Assembly (NCBI GenBank): GCA_900757905.1
Contig: CAAEPN010000009.1
Location: 1-11,798, forward strand
Reading direction: 5' to 3'
DNA: 11,798 bases
DNA from: Clostridia bacterium
Lineage (GTDB): Bacteria > Bacillota > Clostridia > Oscillospirales > CAG-382
The notes under the pieces were generated by a model. The model saw only the letters and a list, made by a program, of their open reading frames with translations. It did not search any database and had not been told where the DNA came from. Within the stretch, counting starts at the first letter, position 1; each line of letters begins with the position of its first letter. The position numbers and the translations under genes were made by a program. Positions 1 to 7,343 of the stretch are shown here, in pieces.

Positions 1-162
1 ATCCGGGGACATGCGCCACGGATTTTTCACCGATAGATTCGCGAGTGTCAAAAAGCGGAGCTTTTTGGCATGAGGCGCGAGCGCACGAATCTGTTTCCGC
101 GTCGTAAAACGAAGTTTTGCGACACGCTCAACCTTCCCGGTCCGTTGGACCGGGAAGGTTGA
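1..162. repeat. Cluster of strong inverted repeats downstream of the regulator gene
   Basis: This non-coding stretch is almost entirely made of inverted repeats. From high to low coordinate: (a) a perfect 16-bp arm pair, 128-143 and 147-162, with a 3-nt loop, starting one base after the regulator stop codon; (b) 10-bp arms 101-110 and 114-123 (GTCGTAAAAC / GTTTTGCGAC, one wobble pair); (c) 11-bp arms 46-56 and 60-70 (TGTCAAAAAGC / GCTTTTTGGCA, one wobble); (d) an outer pair 35-41 and 86-92 (AGATTCG / CGAATCT) that encloses (c) and a small GCGC/GCGC hairpin at 75-84. Hairpins (a)-(c) all have 3-nt loops. No U-run follows (a), so it is not a classical intrinsic terminator, although such a stem could stabilise or stop the regulator mRNA. 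The arrangement looks like a dispersed extragenic palindromic element; that is an inference, since copy number cannot be seen here. The element may continue past the window edge. Confidence 0.6.
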
Positions 163-163
163 C

Positions 164-949
164 TTATGACCGAAATCCATTCCAGCTTTCATTAAAATCC
201 GCTAACCGCTCCGCAAGCGTCAAAAGCGGACAAATGAGCATCGGATATTTGTGCTCCGCGCGCGTGCGGTAAATGCGTATGGTCTTGTCGGAGGCGATAT
301 CCGCATCCAAAGCATACGCAAGCTTATATTCCACCATTTTTTCAAAGGCAGCGCTGACGTCTTCCTCCGGCAACCCGGTTTTGGAAGCGACCAAAGCCGC
401 CGTAAAGCTTCGGGTACGGTTCTCATATTGATATTTTAACACGGCACGCACGGCCTTGTCAGCCAAAAATTGCAAAAATTCGCCGGCTTTCTCGCTTTCG
501 AATAACCGCATGGAATCCTCTGTACTCGGCAAATAGGAAAGAGCCAAATCCTTGCAGGCGTAGACTGCCCCCGCATTCTGCGACACAAAGCCGGAATGAC
601 TGTTCGGGTGCGTCTGCCAGTGTTTTTTCACACACTCCGCAAAAGACTCCTTTCGCGGCGGCATATCGTCGTCCCACATATTGTTGAGAATGAGGTCGTA
701 TATCCAAACCGGCAGCTCCTCCACCGAGCGGATATATTTCGGCGGCTTTGTGCGGCGTCCGAATAAATCGTCAACCGTCACGTCAAAAGCGTCCGCAATA
801 CGCGGCAGCAGCGAGATATCGGGCATGGAGGCATTGTTTTCCCATTTGGATATCGCTTGTGAAGATACATTAAGTGCGGCGGCAAGCGCCTCTTGCGTCA
901 TGTTCTTTTCTTTTCGCAATTCCGCGATTCTTTCTCCGACAGACTTCAT
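164..949 (-). CDS. XRE-family (Cro/C1-type HTH) transcriptional regulator
   Basis: A 261-residue DNA-binding regulator. Residues 4-63 form a Cro/C1-type helix-turn-helix: the GERIAELRKEKNMTQEAL helix pair, the recognition segment NVSSQAISKWENNASMPD and a closing DLF. This is the common Clostridia XRE subtype that prefers small palindromic operators. The rest (about 70-261) is not an enzyme I recognise; residues 180-230 (ASKTGLPEEDVSAAFEKMVE and a following strand pair) look like a second, winged-helix-like fold. The start at 949 is chosen because it begins the HTH domain, has AAAGGA 9 nt upstream, and lies downstream of the promoter; in-frame ATGs at 994 and 1021 lie inside the -10 and -35 elements. 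It is transcribed separately from the polysaccharide operon, being behind a terminator and with its own promoter. Whether it controls that operon is unknown. The family call is firm; the targets are not predictable. Confidence 0.9.
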   Translation of the reverse strand: MKSVGERIAELRKEKNMTQEALAAALNVSSQAISKWENNASMPDISLLPRIADAFDVTVDDLFGRRTKPPKYIRSVEELPVWIYDLILNNMWDDDMPPRKESFAECVKKHWQTHPNSHSGFVSQNAGAVYACKDLALSYLPSTEDSMRLFESEKAGEFLQFLADKAVRAVLKYQYENRTRSFTAALVASKTGLPEEDVSAAFEKMVEYKLAYALDADIASDKTIRIYRTRAEHKYPMLICPLLTLAERLADFNESWNGFRS

Positions 950-992
950 GATCGTTTTCCTTTCTCTTAACAGTTTTTCTGCTTCCGGTTTC

Positions 993-1021
993 ATTATAAA
1001 GGAAATCCTGCAAAAAATCAA
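993..1021 (-). promoter_or_regulatory. Sigma-A promoter of the XRE regulator gene
   Basis: On the minus strand TTGATT (1016-1021) is followed after exactly 17 bp by TATAAT (993-998), a near-perfect vegetative promoter. Transcription should begin near 986, giving a leader of about 37 nt before the ATG at 949. The spacer contains a short palindrome, AGGA-AA-TCCT (plus strand, 1000-1009), whose position between -35 and -10 would suit an autorepressor, but 4-bp arms are weak evidence. Confidence 0.85.
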
Positions 1022-1084
1022 GCAATTATTCAGAGAGTAACTTGCCGAAACAGCGAAAAATCAACCACAGCGCTTTCTAACAAA

Positions 1085-1154
1085 AAAGCACAGCCCGAAC
1101 AAAACCGTTCTCCGGTCAGCCGACCGAGAACGCCTTTATAAGAAGCTGTGCTTT
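1085..1154 (-). terminator. Intrinsic terminator of the polysaccharide operon, nested hairpin
   Basis: Eleven bases after the stop of the last operon gene, AAAGCACAGC (minus strand, 1154-1145) pairs perfectly with GCTGTGCTTT (1094-1085), and the stem runs into a U-tract (TTTTTT then GTT, 1087-1079). Inside lies a second stem: CGTTCT plus CGGT (minus strand) pair with ACCG and AGAACG over 1106-1132, with one bulged base and a 6-nt loop. The result is a stem-on-stem structure rather than a simple hairpin. The U-tract is only on the minus strand, so termination serves the operon and not antisense transcription. It separates the operon from the regulator promoter 60 bp further on. Confidence 0.85.
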
Positions 1155-1164
1155 CGTTTTCATA

Positions 1165-2340
1165 TTATTGTTTAGCCGCAAAACTTAAGATTTCAAGATC
1201 GGCCAACAACCGGTTGACCTCCTCCTTTTTGCCAGAGGTCAAGGAGTTTATTTTTTCAAGGTCGTTGTTCGTTCTTTTGCGCACATTCGGGTCAAGCCAC
1301 TTAAACCAACGCTTCACCTCATAGAAAGGCTGCAAAGCACGTTTGCCCTTTAGCTTCGGATAGGACACGCAAAGCATATCGTAAGGCATCCATAACCGAC
1401 GCAAGATGTGCCCAAGCCGACCGTTATCGGTCTGTTGGCTGACCGAAACGGCATTTTCCGTGTTGCCGTAAACGCCGCCGGATAAGATAAACTTTTCCGT
1501 TTGCCGGGTAAGATCATCGTGTTCCCGGTCGCCGAACCAAACGGCGGCAAGGTCGGATACGACCGCAGCAAATTTTTCGATACCGGTCTGCTTTAACATC
1601 TCTTCAAGCTTTGCACGGTCAAACGTAAGTTTTTCTTCCAACAGGTAAATATCGAGAAACGGACGCACGCCGCAGCCGCCCTCCAAAAAATGATAGAAAG
1701 CGTGTGCAAACTGATGAAACAGGAAAAATTCGTTGTAAAAACGATATTCGTACCCGTTTTCCGGCACGATGTTAGCGCGGTATTCCGACAAAAGCGCGTC
1801 AATATTCTCCTTGTTTTCTTTCAGATTGTGGTGCAGCTCCAAATGTACGCCGCCCGGAGACATTAAGGAAATATCGTGATAGGATTTCTTTTCATAGGTA
1901 TAGCCATGCTTTTCGACAAGGATATCCGCCGCCCGGTCTACCTCCGCTTCGTCCACCAAAATGTCGATGTCACAGCTGGTGCGCATCCACGGTTCGGGAT
2001 AATACGCGCGTATGACCGAGCCTTTAAGCGGAATAAATACAATCTTGTGCGCATTAAACGCTTCACGCAGGACATTTAATTCATACTGGAGCTTTTCGTA
2101 TCGATAGACCGCAAGCAGCATCTGCTTATCGAATTTTGCCTTGATTTCGGCATTTAGTGGGATCTTATTTTTTGAAAGCGCGCTGCCGACAAGATGAGCA
2201 AGGTCATGCGATTTGGAAAGCTTATACAAACGTGTAAGCTCTGCGTCAGTTGGAACCGACAGCTCTTGTGTGCCGTCGAACACCTTGCCGCAGACTTCGT
2301 TTGCAATCAAATCCATCATGAAACGCGCGGTCTTATCCAT
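1165..2340 (-). CDS. PF14907-type nucleotidyltransferase family protein
   Basis: A 391-residue soluble protein with the hallmarks of the uncharacterised nucleotidyltransferase family (NTP_transf_5, PF14907; pol-beta fold). A VFIPLKGS segment (101-108) and AYYPEPWMRTSCDIDILV (112-129) supply the expected LKG motif and two acidic metal ligands D124 and D126. HLELHHN (166-172) and a GGCGVRPFLDIYLL stretch (221-234) are also typical. No signal peptide or membrane segment is apparent. The start at 2340 has AGAGGT 7 nt upstream and leaves a 31-bp gap to the flippase gene; the frame is open further upstream to 2421 but would overlap the flippase without need. It is the last gene of the operon, directly before the terminator. 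The substrate and the acceptor are unknown: family members occur in several biosynthetic clusters, and transfer of a nucleotide or phosphosugar to the glycan, lipid carrier or a protein are all open possibilities. Confidence 0.85.
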   Translation of the reverse strand: MDKTARFMMDLIANEVCGKVFDGTQELSVPTDAELTRLYKLSKSHDLAHLVGSALSKNKIPLNAEIKAKFDKQMLLAVYRYEKLQYELNVLREAFNAHKIVFIPLKGSVIRAYYPEPWMRTSCDIDILVDEAEVDRAADILVEKHGYTYEKKSYHDISLMSPGGVHLELHHNLKENKENIDALLSEYRANIVPENGYEYRFYNEFFLFHQFAHAFYHFLEGGCGVRPFLDIYLLEEKLTFDRAKLEEMLKQTGIEKFAAVVSDLAAVWFGDREHDDLTRQTEKFILSGGVYGNTENAVSVSQQTDNGRLGHILRRLWMPYDMLCVSYPKLKGKRALQPFYEVKRWFKWLDPNVRKRTNNDLEKINSLTSGKKEEVNRLLADLEILSFAAKQ

Positions 2341-2371
2341 TCTGTTACCTCTTTTTTTGATTTTTGCCGTT

Positions 2372-3685
2372 TTAGCGGACACGGTTTTTCCGGGATCGAA
2401 ACATGAGCCATATCTGACCAAAGGTTTCTTTCGGGTTTAAAGAACGCAGCATGAGCGTATTGGTGTGGCGGATGGGTCTTAGGATAAACCCGATGATTAC
2501 ATTGGTAAAAATCTGCGTGATAAGGGAAGCAAGCGCCGCTCCGCAGATGCCTAGAACGGGAATCAAAACAGCGTTGAGAAGAATATTGGCCACAGCGCCC
2601 GAAAGGTTGATTCCCCAAAGATATTTCTGCTTGTTTTCCGCTAATATCCAAATGCTGCGCACCGCGCCCAGATAGGAAAACGTAGTATACCATACGACAA
2701 TCCGCAGCGCGTTTACCGCTTCGCCAAAGGCCGCGCCATAGAGAATCCGGATGATAATACCGGAAAAAAGCGAGATGAAAACACACTGCAAGAGCGAACA
2801 GTAGATGATAATGCCGTATAAAAGGCACATATCCTTTTCATACAGCTTTTCGTCTTTCTTTTTGCTGTCAAATATCATCGGCCGGAACGAATCGATAATG
2901 GCCGAAAAGACAAAACCGGTCATGGTCGCGCAGGTAACGGCGGCCGAATAGAAGCCGGTAGCCGCGTCGTCGATCATGAGCTTGAGCATGATTCTGTCGG
3001 TTTGGGCAAATATGGTTATCATCATATTGGAAACGATGTAATACCGGCTTTTGGAAAACAGCCGGACAGCCGTCTGCCGATCAAAGTGCAACGGTCTGCC
3101 GCCGAGCTTTTTATATAAAATCAAAAGGCCGAACGCGATGATCATGTAGTCAAGCGCATTGGACACGGCAAACCAATAAATGCTCTTATGCGTGGCCAAC
3201 AGAAATATCTTGTATGCCGATACGGAAAAATAGGCAATCAGCGATACAACCGAGGAATACTTGGACAACAGCTTTGCCTGAAACCAATACAATACCAATT
3301 CAAGGCTTTGAAAGATAAGCAAAATGCTGTATAAGGCACATACGATAAGCGTTTCTGTTTCGCCGTGATTGACGGTGGCCGCAAAGGAAACAACGCCTGC
3401 AATACACAAAAGCGAGGAGAAAAAGGAAAGCGATACCGACGTGCCGAGTATCTTGCCCTCGTCCTCCGGCGAATTGACAAGCTCTTGGACCAAAACACCG
3501 GTCAAGCCCAAATTCATGATCGGCGTTACAAAGGCGACGATCGAAGCCGCATAGTTTATCAAGCCGAAATCGGAAGGTCCCAAAAAGCGCGCCGTCAGCA
3601 TGGAAACAAAAATGCCGAGGACTGCTTTTACAAGCTGGATTCCGATGATCCAGGACGCGTTTTTGACGATCTTATGCTTATTCAT
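2372..3685 (-). CDS. Wzx-type lipid-linked oligosaccharide flippase
   Basis: A 437-residue integral membrane protein of the MATE/MOP superfamily (polysaccharide biosynthesis protein, RfbX/Wzx-like). It should move undecaprenyl-diphosphate-linked repeat units across the membrane. The N-terminal signature ARFLGPSDFGLINYAAS with preceding NASWIIGIQLVKAVLGIF is characteristic, and about 12-14 hydrophobic helices run to near residue 420, followed by a basic tail. The ATG at 3685 is chosen because the protein then begins MNKHKIVKNASW, as family members do. A GTG at 3694 (three residues longer) is possible, and neither has a strong ribosome binding site. The gene starts 30 bp after the polymerase stop and precedes the nucleotidyltransferase gene, so the polymerase and flippase sit side by side as in typical Wzx/Wzy clusters. 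Substrate structure cannot be read from the sequence. Confidence 0.9.
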   Translation of the reverse strand: MNKHKIVKNASWIIGIQLVKAVLGIFVSMLTARFLGPSDFGLINYAASIVAFVTPIMNLGLTGVLVQELVNSPEDEGKILGTSVSLSFFSSLLCIAGVVSFAATVNHGETETLIVCALYSILLIFQSLELVLYWFQAKLLSKYSSVVSLIAYFSVSAYKIFLLATHKSIYWFAVSNALDYMIIAFGLLILYKKLGGRPLHFDRQTAVRLFSKSRYYIVSNMMITIFAQTDRIMLKLMIDDAATGFYSAAVTCATMTGFVFSAIIDSFRPMIFDSKKKDEKLYEKDMCLLYGIIIYCSLLQCVFISLFSGIIIRILYGAAFGEAVNALRIVVWYTTFSYLGAVRSIWILAENKQKYLWGINLSGAVANILLNAVLIPVLGICGAALASLITQIFTNVIIGFILRPIRHTNTLMLRSLNPKETFGQIWLMFRSRKNRVR

Positions 3686-3715
3686 TTGCCGCACCGAAAA
3701 ATATGGACATGATCC

Positions 3716-4795
3716 TTAATACAACTCCCAGAAGAAATGATAGGGCAAAATGCCGCTTTCGCTCGAGCTGAAGCCAATAAAGTAGGCCGTAAACACAAGG
3801 CAGACGGCGGCAGATAACGCCGTGTAATACCGCTTATCTACCTTAGAGAGCGCTTTCGGAAGAAGAAGCGTTCCGAAAAGGCTGAAATACATGCTGACGC
3901 GGGCAAACTCGCCCAGAATACCGGTCATAGCCTGGAAAAACATGCCGATGACGTAAATAGCCAAAAGGTGGCTTGCTTCATCGTCCTCCTTCAAATGCGT
4001 CCAAAGGAGCACAAGCGACATAGCAAAGATTGCAATCTGAATCAAAAGACCGGTCATATTGATCTGCGATGTGTAGGTCGTTCCGTAGGTGGAATACAGA
4101 TCCTCCGGCAGCAGATTGCCGAAAAGGCGGAATATCTGTTCCTGATAGATGTTGGCTAAAACGATAACGAACGGCGCAAGAACGATCATGATCCTTCGCA
4201 GAACGCCGATCTGCACCGGCAGGATCAAAAGGAAAATGAGCGCAGACGGATGGAAAGAAGCTGCAAGTACCGTCAAAAGCACAAATAAAACGATTTTTCT
4301 GTCCCTTAGCGCCGTATAGGCGTAGAGCAAAATGCAGATAGCAAGCGTCTGCTTGAGGCCGGTCATAAAGAAAAAGGAGAAGCCGAGCGCAATTAACAGT
4401 ACTTGACTGAGACAGTAATCAACCGAATGACGTCTGAAAAAGAAATAAAACGAAATACAGACAAAGACGGCGATAATGGAAAAATAGACCGTATAGCTGC
4501 CGCCGCAAAGGTACGACACAATTTTATTAAACAGATAAAATCCATAGGCATAGCCCTGTGAAAACAGGGTTTTAAGGCCCATATGGGAATAATTCGTAAG
4601 AGTGGTTATATATCGCTGCGTATCCACGCCGACGCTCGAATGCCGTAAACCCATGATAAGCGCAAGAGCGAACATCGGAAGCAAGAGCGTCACAGGACGG
4701 TTGCTTTTACGGACAATACTGCTCGTACCGTGCCGATAGGCGCAGATGAAGGCAGGAAAACAGATCAAGAAAAGATAGATTAGAAAAACCGTCAA
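3716..4795 (-). CDS. EpsG/Wzy-type polysaccharide polymerase
   Basis: A polytopic membrane protein of 359 residues resembling the EpsG family (PF14897), which acts as the Wzy-type polymerase joining repeat units outside the membrane. Visible family features are GLRHSSVGVDTQRY (49-62) in the first outer loop, GYAYGFYLFNKIV (81-93), an MTGLKQTLA segment (144-152) where most relatives have an Arg-Gln pair, ASFHPSALIFL (179-189), and GEFARVSMYF (295-304). About ten hydrophobic helices are present. The start is set at the TTG at 4795: GGGAGG (4804-4809) lies 8 nt upstream and the TTG overlaps the upstream TGA as TTGA. A GTG at 4804 is in frame (three residues longer) but would sit on top of that ribosome binding site. 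Wzy-type function follows from the family and the adjacent flippase; linkage specificity is unknown. Confidence 0.85.
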   Translation of the reverse strand: MTVFLIYLFLICFPAFICAYRHGTSSIVRKSNRPVTLLLPMFALALIMGLRHSSVGVDTQRYITTLTNYSHMGLKTLFSQGYAYGFYLFNKIVSYLCGGSYTVYFSIIAVFVCISFYFFFRRHSVDYCLSQVLLIALGFSFFFMTGLKQTLAICILLYAYTALRDRKIVLFVLLTVLAASFHPSALIFLLILPVQIGVLRRIMIVLAPFVIVLANIYQEQIFRLFGNLLPEDLYSTYGTTYTSQINMTGLLIQIAIFAMSLVLLWTHLKEDDEASHLLAIYVIGMFFQAMTGILGEFARVSMYFSLFGTLLLPKALSKVDKRYYTALSAAVCLVFTAYFIGFSSSESGILPYHFFWELY

Positions 4796-6006
4796 TCCAT
4801 GCACCTCCCGGCTAATTCCGCATACAAATTTTCATATAAACGAATGTTGGCGTCTTTCTCAAATAAACGCCTTGCCCGTGCGGTACAGGCTTGTGTGTAG
4901 TGTTCTTTCCCGTTTTGCAGAACCGTTTTGAGCGCCTCTGCGACCGAAATGCAGTCGGTCGCCGCAAGCGTTATTCCACATGTCGCATCGACCAATTCGG
5001 GATTTGCTGTTTTGTTGTTGGTAATGACCGGCGTTCCGCAGGCAAGCGCTTCGGCGGTCACCTTGCCGAAGGTCTCTTCTTCGGAAAGCTGTAAAAATAC
5101 ATCCGCCGCGTTGTAATAAGCGGCAAGCTCCTTCACGTCGGTAGTTTCCGGAACGGAAAGCACGTTTTCGGGCAATGCCTGATGCGGCATACGACCGACA
5201 AGAACGATCTTTTCGTCACGGTCAAGAGAATCGGCCAAAGCGAAAAATTTGTCAAGTCCCTTTCGCTCGCTCCAGCTGCTGGCAACACCTAAAATGATCT
5301 TTTTTCCGGCAAAGCCAAACTTTTCTTTTGCTTTCTGCGTATCACACGGTGCAAATACATCAAGATCAATCCAATTGTAAATGCGCCGGATGATCTTAGC
5401 ATGGGCAAACATCGGCGATCTTTCCGCTTCTTGGGTAATCCAGTCGGAAACGCCGACCACAGCAAGGCGCGGTATGGACTGCCATCCCGCCTTTTTGTCG
5501 TGCCACATTTTTGCCGTGCGGTCAAAAAACCAGCTTTTGTTGTCACATTTTAGCTTTGGACAGGCATGACAGCCGGTCTGCCACTTATTGCAGCCGACAG
5601 CGGTGTAATGCGTGCATTTGCCAGTATACGGCCAACAGTCGTGCAATGTAACGACTGTCGGAATGTCTTTGGAAGCAAGAAAACGAAAAAGCACGTTTAA
5701 ATTCAGATAGTTGGAATGAAGATTGCGTAAATGAACAACATCCGGCTTATAGCTGTGAATAAGCTTTATCAGGTTTGCCGTGAAAACGGGCGAAAAATAC
5801 CCTTGAAGTCCGGTAACACGCGATGCAAGCGCATGAAATTTGCATTCCCACATCGGCGCAATGCAGACCGCATCCGCAAGAGCGGTTTGCGTGCTGCAAG
5901 CCGTAAGGCTCTCGCCGGAATGTGCTTTTATGGCATCGGTCAGCTCCGCGCAGGTTCTTCCCGTGCTTTTAATGCCGTATACGGCGTTAACCTGTAATAT
6001 TTTCAT
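4792..6006 (-). CDS. GT4 glycosyltransferase with a Cys/His cluster
   Basis: A 404-residue cytoplasmic GT-B retaining glycosyltransferase of family GT4. The N-terminal half begins MKILQVNAVYGIKSTGRT; the C-terminal half carries the sugar-nucleotide site with SSWSERKGLDKF (243-254), a typical Arg/Lys pair, and the E-X7-E motif at E311 and E319 (EETFGKVTAEALACGTPVI). Between them is a striking cluster, HDCWPYTGKC-x-H (122-133) then GC, GC, CP and KC at C139, C146, C149 and C154, found in a subset of GT4 enzymes and perhaps metal-binding. It should add one sugar to the lipid-linked repeat unit; donor and acceptor cannot be predicted. The ATG at 6006 follows a 47-bp gap after the previous gene and has only a weak site (AAAGAG, about 10 nt upstream). 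The stop codon overlaps the polymerase start as TTGA, suggesting translational coupling. Confidence 0.9.
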   Translation of the reverse strand: MKILQVNAVYGIKSTGRTCAELTDAIKAHSGESLTACSTQTALADAVCIAPMWECKFHALASRVTGLQGYFSPVFTANLIKLIHSYKPDVVHLRNLHSNYLNLNVLFRFLASKDIPTVVTLHDCWPYTGKCTHYTAVGCNKWQTGCHACPKLKCDNKSWFFDRTAKMWHDKKAGWQSIPRLAVVGVSDWITQEAERSPMFAHAKIIRRIYNWIDLDVFAPCDTQKAKEKFGFAGKKIILGVASSWSERKGLDKFFALADSLDRDEKIVLVGRMPHQALPENVLSVPETTDVKELAAYYNAADVFLQLSEEETFGKVTAEALACGTPVITNNKTANPELVDATCGITLAATDCISVAEALKTVLQNGKEHYTQACTARARRLFEKDANIRLYENLYAELAGRCMD

Positions 6007-6053
6007 GCTTTATCTGCTCTTTCGGTGGAAAATACTTATTTTTTGCGAGCACC

Positions 6054-7343
6054 TTAACATTTTACATTTTTGTTATTTTGTAACTCCGCCAGTTCTCTGT
6101 AAAACGCTAATCTTTTGTCAAATCCGTTATTTTCTGCACCGTATCGGAAAGATTTTTCCGCATAGGCGCTGATTTCCTCCGGATGTGAAAGCAAAAAGTC
6201 TAACTTTTTCGTTAGTTCTGAGGGAGCTGTAATGGTATAAGCGCATTTGCCGGTAATCAAGCAATCTATGGACGCAACATCTTTCGGCCCTACAGCCAAC
6301 AGACACCGTCTGCGCTTAAAATAGTCCACGATTTTAGTTGAAAAGGACTGCCGAACAGTAAACCTGTCGCGGCGGCCAAAGGATTCGGCATGGAGTAAAA
6401 TGTCGGCTTCATTCTGCACTCGATCGACCTCTTGCGGCGAAACAGCGCCTAAGAAAAATGAGTTTTTTCCGTCATCTAAGCGTTTTTCTGACTTCGGAGC
6501 AAGAACGGTTGCGGAATAGATGTAAAGAACAGCCTTCACGCCATTTTCATTGATCCTTTTCAAAGCCTCGGCAATAAGCGCAAGCGTTTTCCAGCGTCCG
6601 GTTGCCAAATTGCCTGTATAAACGATTTTTATAGGCTTAGAAAGCTCTTTTTTCGGCGGTATTTTCGAAAAATCGACAAACTTTTGCAACAGCTTGCAGG
6701 GAACGCCAAAGGCCTTTTCATACTCTTTTTTCTGCAACGGCGAGATACAGTAATTGGCAGCGGAACACTTTACAGCCTTGCGGATTAAACTCCGCAAACG
6801 GAAACGATACAGCCAATACAACGGTGAAAAATGAAACTGACGCAAAGAATAATTGTCGTCGGCATGAAATAAAACGATTTTTGCGCCGGTCAGTTTTTGA
6901 ATATGTAACAGTATTTTGTAGGGATACAGGCAACCGAAAGCCGGCATAAAGAGAATATCCGGCTTGACCTCGTCAAGGAAGTCCTCCAAATTGTGATTTT
7001 TCCATTTTCCCATATTCCACAGCAGTTCTCTTAGAAAATGAAAAAGATAGAAATTATGGCGCTTGACTTTGTCGTAGAGCTGTTTTTCGTGTGCCGCGCT
7101 CTTATCTTTCGAACCCGTCTCGGCTTTCACAGCCGCCCCGCAGTCTTCATGCCGTAAGAGGGAACGAACCAATTGCGCTTCGGTAATATGAAAAATAGCC
7201 TTACAGGGGTTTTTCCCCGGCGCTTCGGCCCGCATGTAGAGATTATACATCTCAAACGGAGAATCTGCGAAAAAGTTTTGCAAGGTGTTTCCGGTATTAT
7301 TGCCGGCGTCCCAAGCGCTGCGGCTGATCACCAAAATTCTCAA
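6054..7343 (-). CDS. GT4-like glycosyltransferase with altered acidic motif
   Basis: A 429-residue GT-B fold glycosyltransferase. The N-terminal strand is RILVISRSAWDAGNNTGNT (2-20). The nucleotide-sugar half begins KIVYTGNLATGRWKTL (239-254) and contains LLHAESF (316-322) and SFSTKIVDYFKRR (333-345). In place of a canonical E-X7-E, this subgroup keeps the SFSTKI-x-(D/E)-Y block. The frame is open up to 7493, but those 50 residues are Cys/Arg-rich, unlike a real protein, and overlap the acetyltransferase gene. The first sensible start is the TTG at 7343, which overlaps the acetyltransferase TGA stop as TTGA and lies 11 nt after GGGAG. It probably adds an inner or branch sugar to the repeat unit; specificity is not predictable. 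The gene looks somewhat more AT-rich than its neighbours, by eye only. Confidence 0.83.
   Translation of the reverse strand: MRILVISRSAWDAGNNTGNTLQNFFADSPFEMYNLYMRAEAPGKNPCKAIFHITEAQLVRSLLRHEDCGAAVKAETGSKDKSAAHEKQLYDKVKRHNFYLFHFLRELLWNMGKWKNHNLEDFLDEVKPDILFMPAFGCLYPYKILLHIQKLTGAKIVLFHADDNYSLRQFHFSPLYWLYRFRLRSLIRKAVKCSAANYCISPLQKKEYEKAFGVPCKLLQKFVDFSKIPPKKELSKPIKIVYTGNLATGRWKTLALIAEALKRINENGVKAVLYIYSATVLAPKSEKRLDDGKNSFFLGAVSPQEVDRVQNEADILLHAESFGRRDRFTVRQSFSTKIVDYFKRRRCLLAVGPKDVASIDCLITGKCAYTITAPSELTKKLDFLLSHPEEISAYAEKSFRYGAENNGFDKRLAFYRELAELQNNKNVKC

Noticed and set aside
11..73. 20-codon plus-strand frame inside the palindromic element
   Set aside because: No ribosome binding site; the frame is a by-product of the inverted repeats.
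950..1021. Longer N-terminus for the XRE regulator from ATGs at 994 or 1021
   Set aside because: The 994 ATG lies in the TATAAT -10 element and the 1021 codon in the TTGATT -35 element, so neither can be on the mRNA; the 949 ATG has its own ribosome binding site and begins the HTH domain.
1043..1049. TGCCGAA, a degenerate Spo0A box upstream of the regulator promoter
   Set aside because: A single match to TGNCGAA is expected several times by chance in a window of this size, and it has no partner at 10-bp spacing.
3686..3710. Short frame from an ATG at 3710 between polymerase and flippase genes, and a GTG start at 3694 for the flippase
   Set aside because: The 10-codon frame is too short to support, with AAGGA only 2 nt from its ATG; the GTG lacks a ribosome binding site at usable distance and adds only three residues.
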